Source: Alphaproteobacteria bacterium
Lineage (GTDB): Bacteria; Pseudomonadota; Alphaproteobacteria; Sphingomonadales; Sphingomonadaceae
Length of the DNA stretch: 47,587 nt
Reading direction: 5' to 3'
Assembly: GCA_018819685.1 (NCBI GenBank)
Contig: JAHJPT010000267.1
Coordinates: forward strand, 1-47,587
Within the stretch, counting starts at the first letter, position 1. Each line of letters begins with the position of its first letter. The notes beneath the pieces were generated by a model. It ran no database searches, was not told where the DNA came from, and saw only the letters and a program-made list of their open reading frames with translations. Position numbers and translations under genes: made by a program. Below, piece by piece: positions 15,527-23,353 of the stretch.

Positions 15527-15543
15527 TTGGCACGCCACTTGCT
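15527..15543 (+). promoter_or_regulatory. Sigma-54 promoter of the flgB operon
   Basis: TTGGCACG, four bases, TTGCT matches the sigma-54 consensus (TGGCACG-N4-TTGC) at every conserved position, with the GG of the -24 element at 15529-15530 and the GC of the -12 element at 15541-15542, ten bases apart. Transcription would begin near 15554, leaving a short leader before the flgB ATG at 15577 and a GCGGAGG ribosome site. Confidence 0.88.
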
Positions 15544-15576
15544 AACCCGGTTCCGTAGTTTTTTGCGGAGGCTCAC

Positions 15577-15924
15577 ATGAGCAACGGTTTGTTCGGCATT
15601 CACGGTGCAGCGCTGGAGATCAGATCGCAGCGCATGGGTGTGCTCAGTTCGAATATCGCGAACGCCGCAACACCCAATTACAAGGCGCGCGACGTCGATT
15701 TCGCGGCGGCGCTCGAAGCGCGGCTGGGCGGGGTCGACAGCGAACGCGCCGCCGGTTCCGCCGCAAGCTATCGCATTCCCACCATGGCCAGCCTCGACGG
15801 CAACACCGTCGAGATGGCGACCGAGCAAGCCGCCTTCGCCGAGAATGCGGTCGCCTATTCGGCGACGCTCGGTTTCTTGCGCGGACGGGTCGAGACCCTC
15901 ACCCGCGCGATCAGGGGCGAATGA
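15577..15924 (+). CDS. flgB: Flagellar proximal rod protein FlgB
   Basis: A 115-residue rod protein with the family N-terminal helix (GAALEIRSQRMGVLSSNIANAATPNYKARDVDF, residues 9-41 by pattern) and the closing helix containing AYSATLGFLRGRVETL. FlgB starts the rod on the MS-ring. It is the first gene of the sigma-54-driven operon and overlaps flgC by four bases. Somewhat shorter than the 138 residues of Salmonella, mainly in the middle. Confidence 0.94.
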   Translation: MSNGLFGIHGAALEIRSQRMGVLSSNIANAATPNYKARDVDFAAALEARLGGVDSERAAGSAASYRIPTMASLDGNTVEMATEQAAFAENAVAYSATLGFLRGRVETLTRAIRGE

Positions 15925-16331
15925 GCATGGCTGGTCCGTCATCTCTGTTCGAAGTGGGGCACCGCGCCATGTCCGCACAGCTCGTGCGGATGAACACCGC
16001 GGCGTCCAACCTGGCCAATGCCGGTTCCGTCGCGGGCAGCGAGGAAGCCGCCTACCGCCCGATGCGCACCGTCTTCGCGCAGGAACTCGATCGCGCCAGC
16101 GGCCTGTCTTCGGTTCGCGTCGATGGTGTCGTGCGCGAGGATGTCGCCCCGATCCGCCGCCACGACCCCGGTCACCCGCTCGCCGATGAGAATGGCGACG
16201 TCTGGGAAAGTCCGGTCGATGAGAATGCCGAGATGGTCGAGATGCTCGAGGCCTCGCGCCAATATCGCAACATGGTCGAGGCGCTCTCGACCGCCAAGCA
16301 GCTGATGCTCGAAACGATGAGGATGAAATGA
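15921..16331 (+). CDS. flgC: Flagellar proximal rod protein FlgC
   Basis: A 136-residue rod protein. The N-terminus carries the rod/hook motif (LVRMNTAASNLANAGSVAG), followed by VREDVAPIRRHDPGHPLADENGDVW and the C-terminal helix MVEMLEASRQYRNMVEALSTAK, all characteristic of FlgC. The start overlaps the flgB stop and the stop overlaps flgD (ATGA), so the reading chain is continuous. Length is normal. Confidence 0.95.
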   Translation: MSMAGPSSLFEVGHRAMSAQLVRMNTAASNLANAGSVAGSEEAAYRPMRTVFAQELDRASGLSSVRVDGVVREDVAPIRRHDPGHPLADENGDVWESPVDENAEMVEMLEASRQYRNMVEALSTAKQLMLETMRMK

Positions 16332-16618
16332 TCACACCAGTCACCAATCAGCCGGCTGCCTCCGCAGCACCCGTCGCGGGGCGCGGGATGGACCAGCTGG
16401 GGCAGGGGGATTTCCTCCGTCTGCTTACCGTCCAGATGCAGCAGCAGGATCCGATGGATCCGGTCGATAACAAGGAGATGCTGGCGCAGATGGCGCAGTT
16501 CTCCTCGCTCGCAGGCGTCGCCGAGACCAATTCCATGCTCGAACGGATTTCGGACAAGCTCGATCAGTTGATCGGTGCGACCCAATCCGCCTCTGACCTT
16601 CGCAACGGAGAAAACTGA
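16328..16618 (+). CDS. flgD: Minimal hook-capping protein FlgD (N-terminal domain only)
   Basis: Only 96 residues. The N-terminal FlgD domain is clear: LGQGDFLRLLTVQMQQQDPMDP, then MLAQMAQFSSLAGVAETNSMLERI. The Tudor and fibronectin-like domains of usual FlgD proteins (about 220 residues) are absent. The gene is not a fragment by frameshift: its stop overlaps the flgE ATG at 16618 and no remnant follows. FlgD caps the growing hook and is lost on completion. The matching shortness of FlgE suggests the two have been reduced together. Confidence 0.9.
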   Translation: MITPVTNQPAASAAPVAGRGMDQLGQGDFLRLLTVQMQQQDPMDPVDNKEMLAQMAQFSSLAGVAETNSMLERISDKLDQLIGATQSASDLRNGEN

Positions 16619-17430
16619 TGTCCTTTTACACCTCGCTGAACGGCATGAAGAACGCGCAAACCTCGCTCGGGGTGATTGCGCATAACATCGCCAATTCAGA
16701 AACCTATGGCTTTAAGCGGAGTCGGGCCGAATTTTCCGAAATCGTAGCTGCATCAAGGCTGACCGATCCGCGCTTGGTCCAGGGGATCGGCTCCAGGGTT
16801 GCGGCGGTCAATCAGAACTTTGCGCTTGGCCCGGTAGAACAAACCGGTTCGGGGCTAGATCTTGCGCTCACCGGCGACGGATTCTTTACCATTCGCTCTC
16901 CTGGTGATGGTGCAACACTCTACACGCGCAAGGGATCCTTCACCCTTGCCGGTGATGGTTACATCGCGGACAGCAGTGGCAACCGCCTGCAGATGTTCCC
17001 AACTGATGCCAATGGAACGGTTACCTCAAACTCATTGATCGACGCAGTTATCCCTGCAATTAATGCGGCGGGCGCGGAATTCGCCGGTGTCATCGTCGCC
17101 AATGATGGTGTGGTCAACGTGTCCTTTGCCGATGGCTCGGTCGAGCCGATTGGGAGCGTCGCAGTCGCCGGCTTCTTCGCGCCGACCGGACTTAAGAGGG
17201 TCGGTTCGTCGAACTGGGAGAGTACCGGATTGTCGGGTGTGGCGAGCTACGGTTCGCCTGGCACCGGCCAGTATGGATCGCTGCTGTCGGGCGCGCTCGA
17301 GCGCTCGAACGTGGATATCGCCGAAGAGCTCGTCGGACTGATCACGGCGCAGCGCAATTTCCAGGCGAACGCCAAGGCGCTCGATACCGCCACCCAGATC
17401 TCGCAGACCGTCATCAACCTGCGGAGCTGA
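16618..17430 (+). CDS. flgE: Flagellar hook protein FlgE (short)
   Basis: A 270-residue protein with the hook N-terminus (MSFYTSLNGMKNAQTSLGVI, AHNIANSETYGFKRSRAEF) and the conserved C-terminal end (GALERSNVDIAEELVGLITAQRNFQANAKALDTATQI). It follows flgD and precedes flgF, so FlgE is the natural call although its length is closer to FlgF/FlgG; Salmonella FlgE has 402 residues. The outer D2 domain must be small or missing. The first 430 or so bases are visibly poorer in GC than the flanking genes (about 48% in 16981-17040 against 70% in 17581-17640 by hand count). Confidence 0.85.
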   Translation: MSFYTSLNGMKNAQTSLGVIAHNIANSETYGFKRSRAEFSEIVAASRLTDPRLVQGIGSRVAAVNQNFALGPVEQTGSGLDLALTGDGFFTIRSPGDGATLYTRKGSFTLAGDGYIADSSGNRLQMFPTDANGTVTSNSLIDAVIPAINAAGAEFAGVIVANDGVVNVSFADGSVEPIGSVAVAGFFAPTGLKRVGSSNWESTGLSGVASYGSPGTGQYGSLLSGALERSNVDIAEELVGLITAQRNFQANAKALDTATQISQTVINLRS

Positions 17431-17435
17431 TCCAG

Positions 17436-18176
17436 ATGGACCGCCTCATCCACACTGCGCTTTCGGGCATGCGGGCGTCGATGGACAGCCAGCGCGTCAT
17501 CGCGAGCAATATGGCCAATGCCAATACGCTCGGGTTTCGCGCCGAACTGGTCGATGCGCGCGCGGTCACCATCGAGGGTCTCTCCAACGAGGCGCGCGCG
17601 ATGCAGACCGTGCAGGTGCGCGGTGCGGATATGGAGGCGGGCGAGATGATTGACACCGGGCGATCGCTCGATCTCGCCATCGAGACCGAGGCGCTGATGG
17701 CGGTGCAGGCCGAAGACGGCACCGAAGCCTACACCAGGCGCGGCGATCTCTCGATCTCGGCGACCGGGCTGCTGGTCAACGGCGAGGGGCGTCCAGTGCT
17801 GGGCGACACCGGCCCGATCACCGTCCCGCCCACCGGCATCCCGGCGATTGCGCCCGACGGGACGATCACGATCACCGACCCCGCGGTGCCCGACCAGCCC
17901 CCGGCCGAGATCGGTCGGATCAAGCTGGCCGGCTGGCAGGGTTCGCCGATCCAGAAGGGTCTCGACGGCCTGTTCCGGGTCGAGGGCGGCGGCGTGCTGC
18001 CGCTCGATGAAACCGCCACCGTCAAAACCGGCGCGCTCGAGCAATCCAACGTCAGCACCACCGAAGTCCTGGTCGAGATGATCGATGCGCAGCGCCTGTT
18101 CGCGATGCGCAGCAAGATGATCGCGACCGCCCGTGAAATCGACGAAAGCGGCGCACAATTGATGCGCCTCGGCTAA
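17436..18176 (+). CDS. flgF: Flagellar proximal rod protein FlgF
   Basis: A 246-residue rod protein with MDRLIHTALSGMRASMDSQR, then VIASNMANANTLGFRAEL at the N-terminus and a C-terminal block GALEQSNVSTTEVLVEMIDAQRLFAMRSKM. The AYTRRGDLSISATGLL stretch around residue 95 is typical of FlgF. It forms part of the proximal rod between FlgC and FlgG. The gene begins five bases after flgE and is 21 bases from flgG, with an AGGAAAAGGA ribosome site between. Confidence 0.93.
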   Translation: MDRLIHTALSGMRASMDSQRVIASNMANANTLGFRAELVDARAVTIEGLSNEARAMQTVQVRGADMEAGEMIDTGRSLDLAIETEALMAVQAEDGTEAYTRRGDLSISATGLLVNGEGRPVLGDTGPITVPPTGIPAIAPDGTITITDPAVPDQPPAEIGRIKLAGWQGSPIQKGLDGLFRVEGGGVLPLDETATVKTGALEQSNVSTTEVLVEMIDAQRLFAMRSKMIATAREIDESGAQLMRLG

Positions 18177-18197
18177 TCCAGGAAAAGGATCCAGCAC

Positions 18198-18986
18198 ATG
18201 CCCACCTCAGCTCTCCAGGTCGCCCGGACCGGACTCGAAGCGCAGGACGCGCGGATGCGGGTCATCGCCAACAATCTCGCCAACGTCGGCACCACCGGCT
18301 TCAAGCGCGACCGCGCCAATTTCGCGACACTCGCCTATCAGGATGCTCGAGTGGCGGGGCAGCGTTCCTCGGGCGAAACCGCTTACGCCACCGGGCTCAA
18401 CCTGGGTACCGGCGTAGCGGTCCAGTCCACCAGCCAGATCATGACCCAAGGCGCGCTGGCGACGACCGGCAATGCCTTCGACCTCGCGCTCGATGCCGAT
18501 GGCTATTTCCAGATCGAGATGCCGGGCGGGCGCACAGCCTATACCCGTGCAGGCAATTTCACGGTTTCCGCCGAAGGACAGCTGGTCACCCAGCAGGGCT
18601 TCGCGGTGCAGCCGGCGATCACCGTGCCCGAAGGCGCGACCGCGATCACCGTCGCTCCCGACGGGACGGTATCGGCGACGCTGGCAGGGGAAGCCGAGCC
18701 GGCCGAACTCGGCCAGATCCAGGTCGCGCGCTTCACCAACCCTTCCGGCCTGCAGGCGATCGGCGACAACTTCCTGGTCGAGACCGCCGCGAGCGGCGCT
18801 GCCGAACTGGGCCCCGGCGGCGAGAATGGCCGCGGCAACATCCGCCAGGGAATGCTGGAATCCTCCAACGTCAACATCGTCGAGGAACTGGTATCGATGA
18901 TCGAAACCCAGCGCGCCTATGAAATCAGCTCCAAGATGGTTTCGGCCGTCGACGAGATGCTGCGCAACGCCAATCAGACGCTGTGA
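18198..18986 (+). CDS. flgG: Flagellar distal rod protein FlgG
   Basis: A 262-residue protein with all FlgG landmarks: TGLEAQDARMRVIANNLANVGTTGFKRDRANF near residues 10-41, TGVAVQSTSQIMTQGALATTGNAFDLAL around 75-100 and a C-terminal SNVNIVEELVSMIETQRAYEISSKMV segment. FlgG makes the distal rod that passes through the L- and P-rings. Length equals that of Salmonella FlgG (260). Its stop overlaps a possible early flgH start. Confidence 0.97.
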   Translation: MPTSALQVARTGLEAQDARMRVIANNLANVGTTGFKRDRANFATLAYQDARVAGQRSSGETAYATGLNLGTGVAVQSTSQIMTQGALATTGNAFDLALDADGYFQIEMPGGRTAYTRAGNFTVSAEGQLVTQQGFAVQPAITVPEGATAITVAPDGTVSATLAGEAEPAELGQIQVARFTNPSGLQAIGDNFLVETAASGAAELGPGGENGRGNIRQGMLESSNVNIVEELVSMIETQRAYEISSKMVSAVDEMLRNANQTL

Positions 18987-18997
18987 GGATGAACAGC

Positions 18998-19651
18998 ATG
19001 AAGTCTCTCGCGCTCGTCCTGCCTCTCGCTCTGATGTGCGGCGCTTGCGGCACCGGAGGCGCGCGACCCGCAGGGTTCGCGGCCGCGCTGCCGCCGCCGC
19101 CGCCGCCCTATCAGCCTCAGCCTGCGGATGGCGCCATCTTCCAGGTCAGCCAGGGCTATGCCCCGCTCTACTACGGCAACCGCGCCTCGCAGGTGGGGGA
19201 TCTGGTCACGGTGGTTCTGGTCGAGCGGACGCAGACCTCCAAATCGACCAGCGGCTCGACAGATCGCGAGGGCAATCTCGGATTGTCGCTGCCGCGCTTC
19301 GTCGGGATCGACGATGCCGACCTTAATGCTTCGGGCGGAGGGTCGTTCAATGGTTCGGGCAATGCAGCGCAGGCGAGTTCGATCCGAGCCGATCTCACCG
19401 TCACTATCGCCGAGGTCCGTCCCAACGGCACGGCCCTGATACGCGGAGAGAAGGTCATGCATTTGAGCCAGGGCGAGGAATGGGTCCAGCTGGCGGGAAT
19501 TATCCGGCTCGCCGATATCGATCAGGACAACCGCATCCTGTCGATCCGCGTCGCCGATGCGCGCATCTCCTACTCCGGCGCCGGTTCGATCCAGCGTGCG
19601 GGCCGCGAGGGGTGGCTGTCGCGCTTCTTCGGCGCGGTCTCTCCCTTCTGA
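18998..19651 (+). CDS. flgH: Flagellar L-ring protein FlgH
   Basis: A 217-residue outer-membrane ring lipoprotein. The N-terminal signal ends in a lipobox-like CGAC (Cys 16) rather than the usual Leu-x-x-Cys, so lipidation is plausible but not textbook. A six-proline run follows, then the FlgH core (YYGNRASQVGDLVTVVLVERTQTSKSTS, SIRADLTVTIAEVRPNGTALIRGEK, ISYSGAGSIQRAGREGWLSRFF). ATG 18998 is chosen because GAGGA sits eight bases upstream; GTG 18983 and ATG 18989 are in-frame alternatives. The L-ring is the outer bushing of the rod. Confidence 0.95.
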   Translation: MKSLALVLPLALMCGACGTGGARPAGFAAALPPPPPPYQPQPADGAIFQVSQGYAPLYYGNRASQVGDLVTVVLVERTQTSKSTSGSTDREGNLGLSLPRFVGIDDADLNASGGGSFNGSGNAAQASSIRADLTVTIAEVRPNGTALIRGEKVMHLSQGEEWVQLAGIIRLADIDQDNRILSIRVADARISYSGAGSIQRAGREGWLSRFFGAVSPF

Positions 19652-19662
19652 GGAATGCCATC

Positions 19663-20760
19663 ATGATCCGCCGCCTCGCTCTTCTCCTCGTCGCGCTGCT
19701 CGCGCTGCTGCCGCTTCCGGCCGCGGCCGAGCGGGTGCGCGATCTCGGCCAGTTCCAGTCGGTCCGTTCCAACCAGCTGACCGGCTATGGCATCGTCGTC
19801 GGTCTCGACGGATCGGGCGACGACAATTTCGCCTATCTGACGCAGGCCATGCGCGGTGTCTCGGGGCGGCTCGGCCTGCAGCTGGCGCCGGGCGTGAATC
19901 CGGCGCTCAAGAACGCAGCCGCCGTCATCATCACCGCCGAACTTCCGGCTTTCGCCAAGCCCGGGCAGCGCATTCCTGTCACCGTCTCGACCATGGGCAA
20001 GGCCAAGTCGCTGCGTGGTGGCGCGCTGGTGCTCACACCGCTCTACGGCGCCGACGGGCAGATCTATGCCATGGCGCAGGGCAATCTGGCCGTGGGCGGG
20101 CTCGGCGTCTCGGGCAAGGACGGCTCGAAGCTGACGGTCAACGTGCCGACAGTGGGCCGGATCGCCGATGGCGCGACCGTCGAACAGGCGGTGGCTAGCA
20201 ATTTCGACTTTTCCGAGGTGCTGCGCTGGAACCTCTACCGCGCCGATTTCCTCACCATCTCGCGGGTTCGCGACGCGATCAACGCCTTCTATCCGGGCAT
20301 GGCCCAGATCGAGGACGGGGTGACCCTCGCGCTGTTCCTGCCCCCTGGGGCCAATTCGCGCGCCGAAATCATGGCACGGATCGAGATGCTCGATATTCAG
20401 CCTGCGGAGCGCGCGGCCAAGGTTGTTGTCAACAGCCGTACCGGGACGATCGTAATCTCAAGCGCGGTCCGTCTCTCCCCGGCGGCGATCAGCCACGGAA
20501 GCCTGGTGGTGCGGATCGACGAGGACCCGCTCGTGGTCCAGCCCGCACCATTCGCCAACGGTCGTACGGCAATCGAACCCGATAGCACGATCAGCGCCAG
20601 CCAGATGGATAGCGTCGTCACGCAGGTCGGCCCTGCGGCTTCGCTCGCCGAGGTGGTCGATGCACTGAACGCGCTGGGTGCGAGCCCGGCGGACTTGGTG
20701 GCCATCCTCGAGGCCCTCAAGCAGGCAGGTTCGCTCAACGCGGAGCTGGAGATCATCTGA
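19663..20760 (+). CDS. flgI: Flagellar P-ring protein FlgI
   Basis: A 365-residue periplasmic protein. A signal peptide (residues 1-21, ending PAAAE) leads into RVRDLGQFQSVRSNQLTGYGIVVGLDGSGDD, the classical FlgI start. Later motifs include TVSTMGKAKSLRGGALVLTPLYGADGQIYAMAQG and KVVVNSRTGTIVIS, and the end LVAILEALKQAGSLNAELEII. FlgI polymerises around the rod in the peptidoglycan layer with help from FlgA (13769-14281). ATG 19663 follows a TGAGGA ribosome site; the longer upstream frame lies within flgH. Confidence 0.97.
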   Translation: MIRRLALLLVALLALLPLPAAAERVRDLGQFQSVRSNQLTGYGIVVGLDGSGDDNFAYLTQAMRGVSGRLGLQLAPGVNPALKNAAAVIITAELPAFAKPGQRIPVTVSTMGKAKSLRGGALVLTPLYGADGQIYAMAQGNLAVGGLGVSGKDGSKLTVNVPTVGRIADGATVEQAVASNFDFSEVLRWNLYRADFLTISRVRDAINAFYPGMAQIEDGVTLALFLPPGANSRAEIMARIEMLDIQPAERAAKVVVNSRTGTIVISSAVRLSPAAISHGSLVVRIDEDPLVVQPAPFANGRTAIEPDSTISASQMDSVVTQVGPAASLAEVVDALNALGASPADLVAILEALKQAGSLNAELEII

Positions 20761-21077
20761 TGGTCGCTTCCATTCCTATCGGCGGGCCCTCGGGTGCCGT
20801 CGCGCCAGACAAGCCGAATGGTAAGGTGGACCCGGCCCGCGCCGAGTTGCGCGAAACGGCGCAGCAGTTCGAAGCGATCTTGCTACGCCAGATGCTCGCC
20901 AGCGCCCGCAATGTCGATTTCGGCGGCAATGATCTGTTCGGCGGCGAAAGCGACAAGACTTTCCACGAGATGCGCGACGCGCAATTCGCCGAGATCACCG
21001 CGAAATCCGGCCAGTTCGGCTTTGCTGCGGCGATCGAGCAGCAACTCGAGCGGTTCCTGCCGCAGGGTAGCGACTGA
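20760..21077 (+). CDS. flgJ: Rod-binding protein FlgJ (N-terminal domain only)
   Basis: A 105-residue protein corresponding to the FlgJ rod-scaffolding domain: LRETAQQFEAILLRQMLASAR near residues 30-50 and GGESDKTFHEMRDAQFAEITAKSGQFGFA near 61-90. The C-terminal muramidase domain of enterobacterial FlgJ is missing; a separate transglycosylase is encoded at 12138-12992. The ATG overlaps the flgI stop and the stop overlaps flgK. This split form is common in alphaproteobacteria. Confidence 0.92.
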   Translation: MVASIPIGGPSGAVAPDKPNGKVDPARAELRETAQQFEAILLRQMLASARNVDFGGNDLFGGESDKTFHEMRDAQFAEITAKSGQFGFAAAIEQQLERFLPQGSD

Positions 21078-22417
21078 TGGCTTCCGATCTCCTTTCGATC
21101 GCGGCGAGCGGCGCACGGGCGGCGCGCGGAGCGCTCGATGTCACAGCACAGAACATCGCCAATGCCTCGAGCGACGGCTACGTGCGGCGCAGCCTCAGGA
21201 TCGCGGAGGTCGCCGCTTCGGGCGGCGCCGGGCGACAGGCCGATATCTCGCTGTCGGGGGCGCGGATTGCGGAGATCCGGCGCAATGCCGATCCGTTCCT
21301 GCAAGGCGAAGTGCGCCGGACGAATGGCGATCTCCAGCGGGCGAACACCGAATTGTCGGGTCTGCGCAACATCGAGAGCGCGATCGAACAATCGGGCATT
21401 TTTACCTCGATCGTGGAATTCGAGGCTTCTTTACAGCAGCTTGCGGGCGATCCCTCGGACCCGTCGAGACGCGCGGCAGTGCTAGCCGAAGCGAATACGA
21501 TGGCAAGCAAGTTCGAGATCACTGCAGCCGGACTCGACTCCGTTGGCGCGGGTCTTCGCTTCGATGCCGATGCGCAACTTAGCGAAGCCAATATTATCGG
21601 CAGCGAACTGGCGCGGGTTAACCTGCGGCTGGCGCGCGCCGGCAGCGGCAGCAGCGATCGCGCGGCGCTGCTCGATCAGCGCGATCAGCTGCTCGAGCGC
21701 CTGGCCGGGTTCAGCGCGGTCACGACCTCTTTCGCCAGCGACGGCACCGTGGCGGTCTCTTTGGGTTCGATGCCGGCGCGCAGCTTCGTGCAGGGAGGGT
21801 CCTCGGGGGTGCTTTCGTCCGCGCAAGCCGCCGACGGAACCTTGAGCTTCGCGGTCGACGGCCTGGCGACCAATCCGGGTTCCGGCAGCCTGGCCGGCGC
21901 CGGGCTGGCGCTCACCTCGCTGGCAGCTACACGCGAGCGGTTGGATGCGATGGCGAACCGCCTGGCCGATGCGGTCAATGCCGCGCAGGCTGCGGGTGTC
22001 GGCCTGGACGGAGCGCCGGGGCAGCCGATGTTCTCGGGAACCGGCGCGGGCGATCTGAAAGTCGTGCTCGCCAGCGGACAGGGGATCGCCACCGCACCGG
22101 CAGGAGCCGCGGCGGGCAGCCGCGATACGCAAAACCTCGCCAATCTGCGCCAGGCGCTGACGATCGAGAACCCGGCGCAAAAGCTCAGCAGCCTGTTGTT
22201 CGATGTATCCAGCACCGTCGCGGGGCGGAATGTGACGCAAAGCGCGCTCGAGACGATCGCTTCATCGGCGCGGGTCTCGCTCGAACAGCAATCGAGCGTC
22301 AACCTCGACAACGAAGCCACCAATTTGATCCGTTTTCAGCAGGCCTTCCAGGCTTCGGGCCGGGCGATGCAGGTGGCGAGCGATATTTTCGATACTCTTC
22401 TGGGGATCGGGCGATGA
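21077..22417 (+). CDS. flgK: Flagellar hook-filament junction protein FlgK
   Basis: A 446-residue junction protein. The N-terminus (SGARAARGALDVTAQNIANASSDGYVRRS) and the C-terminus (VNLDNEATNLIRFQQAFQASGRAMQVASDIFDTLLGI) are the conserved rod/hook/HAP coiled-coil ends. The middle contains the FlgK helix segment (QLAGDPSDPSRRAAVLAEANTMASKFE). FlgK joins hook to filament. It is shorter than the 553 residues in Salmonella but within range for alphaproteobacteria. Both ends overlap neighbouring genes. Confidence 0.95.
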   Translation: MASDLLSIAASGARAARGALDVTAQNIANASSDGYVRRSLRIAEVAASGGAGRQADISLSGARIAEIRRNADPFLQGEVRRTNGDLQRANTELSGLRNIESAIEQSGIFTSIVEFEASLQQLAGDPSDPSRRAAVLAEANTMASKFEITAAGLDSVGAGLRFDADAQLSEANIIGSELARVNLRLARAGSGSSDRAALLDQRDQLLERLAGFSAVTTSFASDGTVAVSLGSMPARSFVQGGSSGVLSSAQAADGTLSFAVDGLATNPGSGSLAGAGLALTSLAATRERLDAMANRLADAVNAAQAAGVGLDGAPGQPMFSGTGAGDLKVVLASGQGIATAPAGAAAGSRDTQNLANLRQALTIENPAQKLSSLLFDVSSTVAGRNVTQSALETIASSARVSLEQQSSVNLDNEATNLIRFQQAFQASGRAMQVASDIFDTLLGIGR

Positions 22418-23325
22418 TCAACCTGAGCACGGGTGCCTTCTTTGAACGCAGCACGCAGCAGATCGGGGTGCTGCGTTCGCGCGCCGAGACGCTGCAACAG
22501 CAGATCGGGACGGGCAACCGGATCGAGCGGTCTTCCGACGATCCCGTCGCGGCGGCGCGGCTGCGGATGCTGGCGCGCAGCGAGCGCATCGCCGCGGTCG
22601 ATACGCGCAGTTCGCAATTGGCCGAGGCGGATCTCGCGCTGACCGATCAGTCGCTGGGTTCGATCGCCGATCTGGTGATCCGCGCGCGCGAACTGGCGGT
22701 GCAAGGCACCGCGCCGACGCTGAGCGATGCGCAGCGCGAAGCGATCGGCATCGAGATGAAGGGGCTACGAGAAAATCTGGTCATGCTGGCCAACAGCCGG
22801 AACATCGCCGGCCATGCCCTGCTCGGCGGCCAGGCCACCGGTGCAGCCTATGTCGATGACGGCACGATTGCGCAGTTCGTCGGTACCGCTGCGGTGGACC
22901 CGCTCGAGATCGGCGAGGGCCAGTCGGTGGTTCCAGGGCTGACCGGTCCCGAGGTCTTCGAGTTCGCAACAGCGGGCGGCCCGACAGACCTGTTCAGCGT
23001 GCTCGGCAACCTGGCCGCGGCGCTCACGACCGGGGGCGATGCCGCGACGCAGGCGAGTTCGGACGCCCTGTCAGGCTTCGACACCGGGCTGGAAAAGGTC
23101 ACCACCGCGCAGACCGTGATCGGCGCGCGGCTCAACTGGGTCGATCTGATGACCGAGCGGCGCGAAAACAATTCCGAGCGGGCCGCCGAAGAGCGCGCCG
23201 ATGTCGGCGGCGCCGATATCGCCACCACCATGAGCCGTCTCCAAGAGACGCTCACCGTGCTCGAAGCGACCCAGGCCAGCTTCGTCCGTCTCGCCAATCT
23301 GTCCCTGTTCTCGATGTTGCGCTGA
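22414..23325 (+). CDS. flgL: Flagellar hook-filament junction protein FlgL
   Basis: A 303-residue flagellin-related protein with an N-terminal coiled coil (LRSRAETLQQQIGTGNRIERSSDDPVAAARL) resembling flagellin's GxRIxxAxDDPA motif, and a C-terminal helix ending LEATQASFVRLANLSLFSMLR. FlgL is the second junction protein between hook and filament. Overlap with flgK (ATGA) and position before motA support it. True flagellin is excluded by gene context and the divergent C-terminus. Confidence 0.93.
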   Translation: MINLSTGAFFERSTQQIGVLRSRAETLQQQIGTGNRIERSSDDPVAAARLRMLARSERIAAVDTRSSQLAEADLALTDQSLGSIADLVIRARELAVQGTAPTLSDAQREAIGIEMKGLRENLVMLANSRNIAGHALLGGQATGAAYVDDGTIAQFVGTAAVDPLEIGEGQSVVPGLTGPEVFEFATAGGPTDLFSVLGNLAAALTTGGDAATQASSDALSGFDTGLEKVTTAQTVIGARLNWVDLMTERRENNSERAAEERADVGGADIATTMSRLQETLTVLEATQASFVRLANLSLFSMLR

Positions 23326-23353
23326 TCGCGCAATCAGCTGGAGTACGCATTCA

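Noticed and set aside
15400-16347. 315-residue minus-strand open frame across flgB-flgC
   Set aside because: Overlaps the sigma-54 promoter region and two real rod genes; no domain; Arg-rich shadow.
22414-23325. Flagellin gene
   Set aside because: The N-terminal motif is flagellin-like, but the gene sits between flgK and motA, has the FlgL C-terminus and lacks the flagellin D0 signature.
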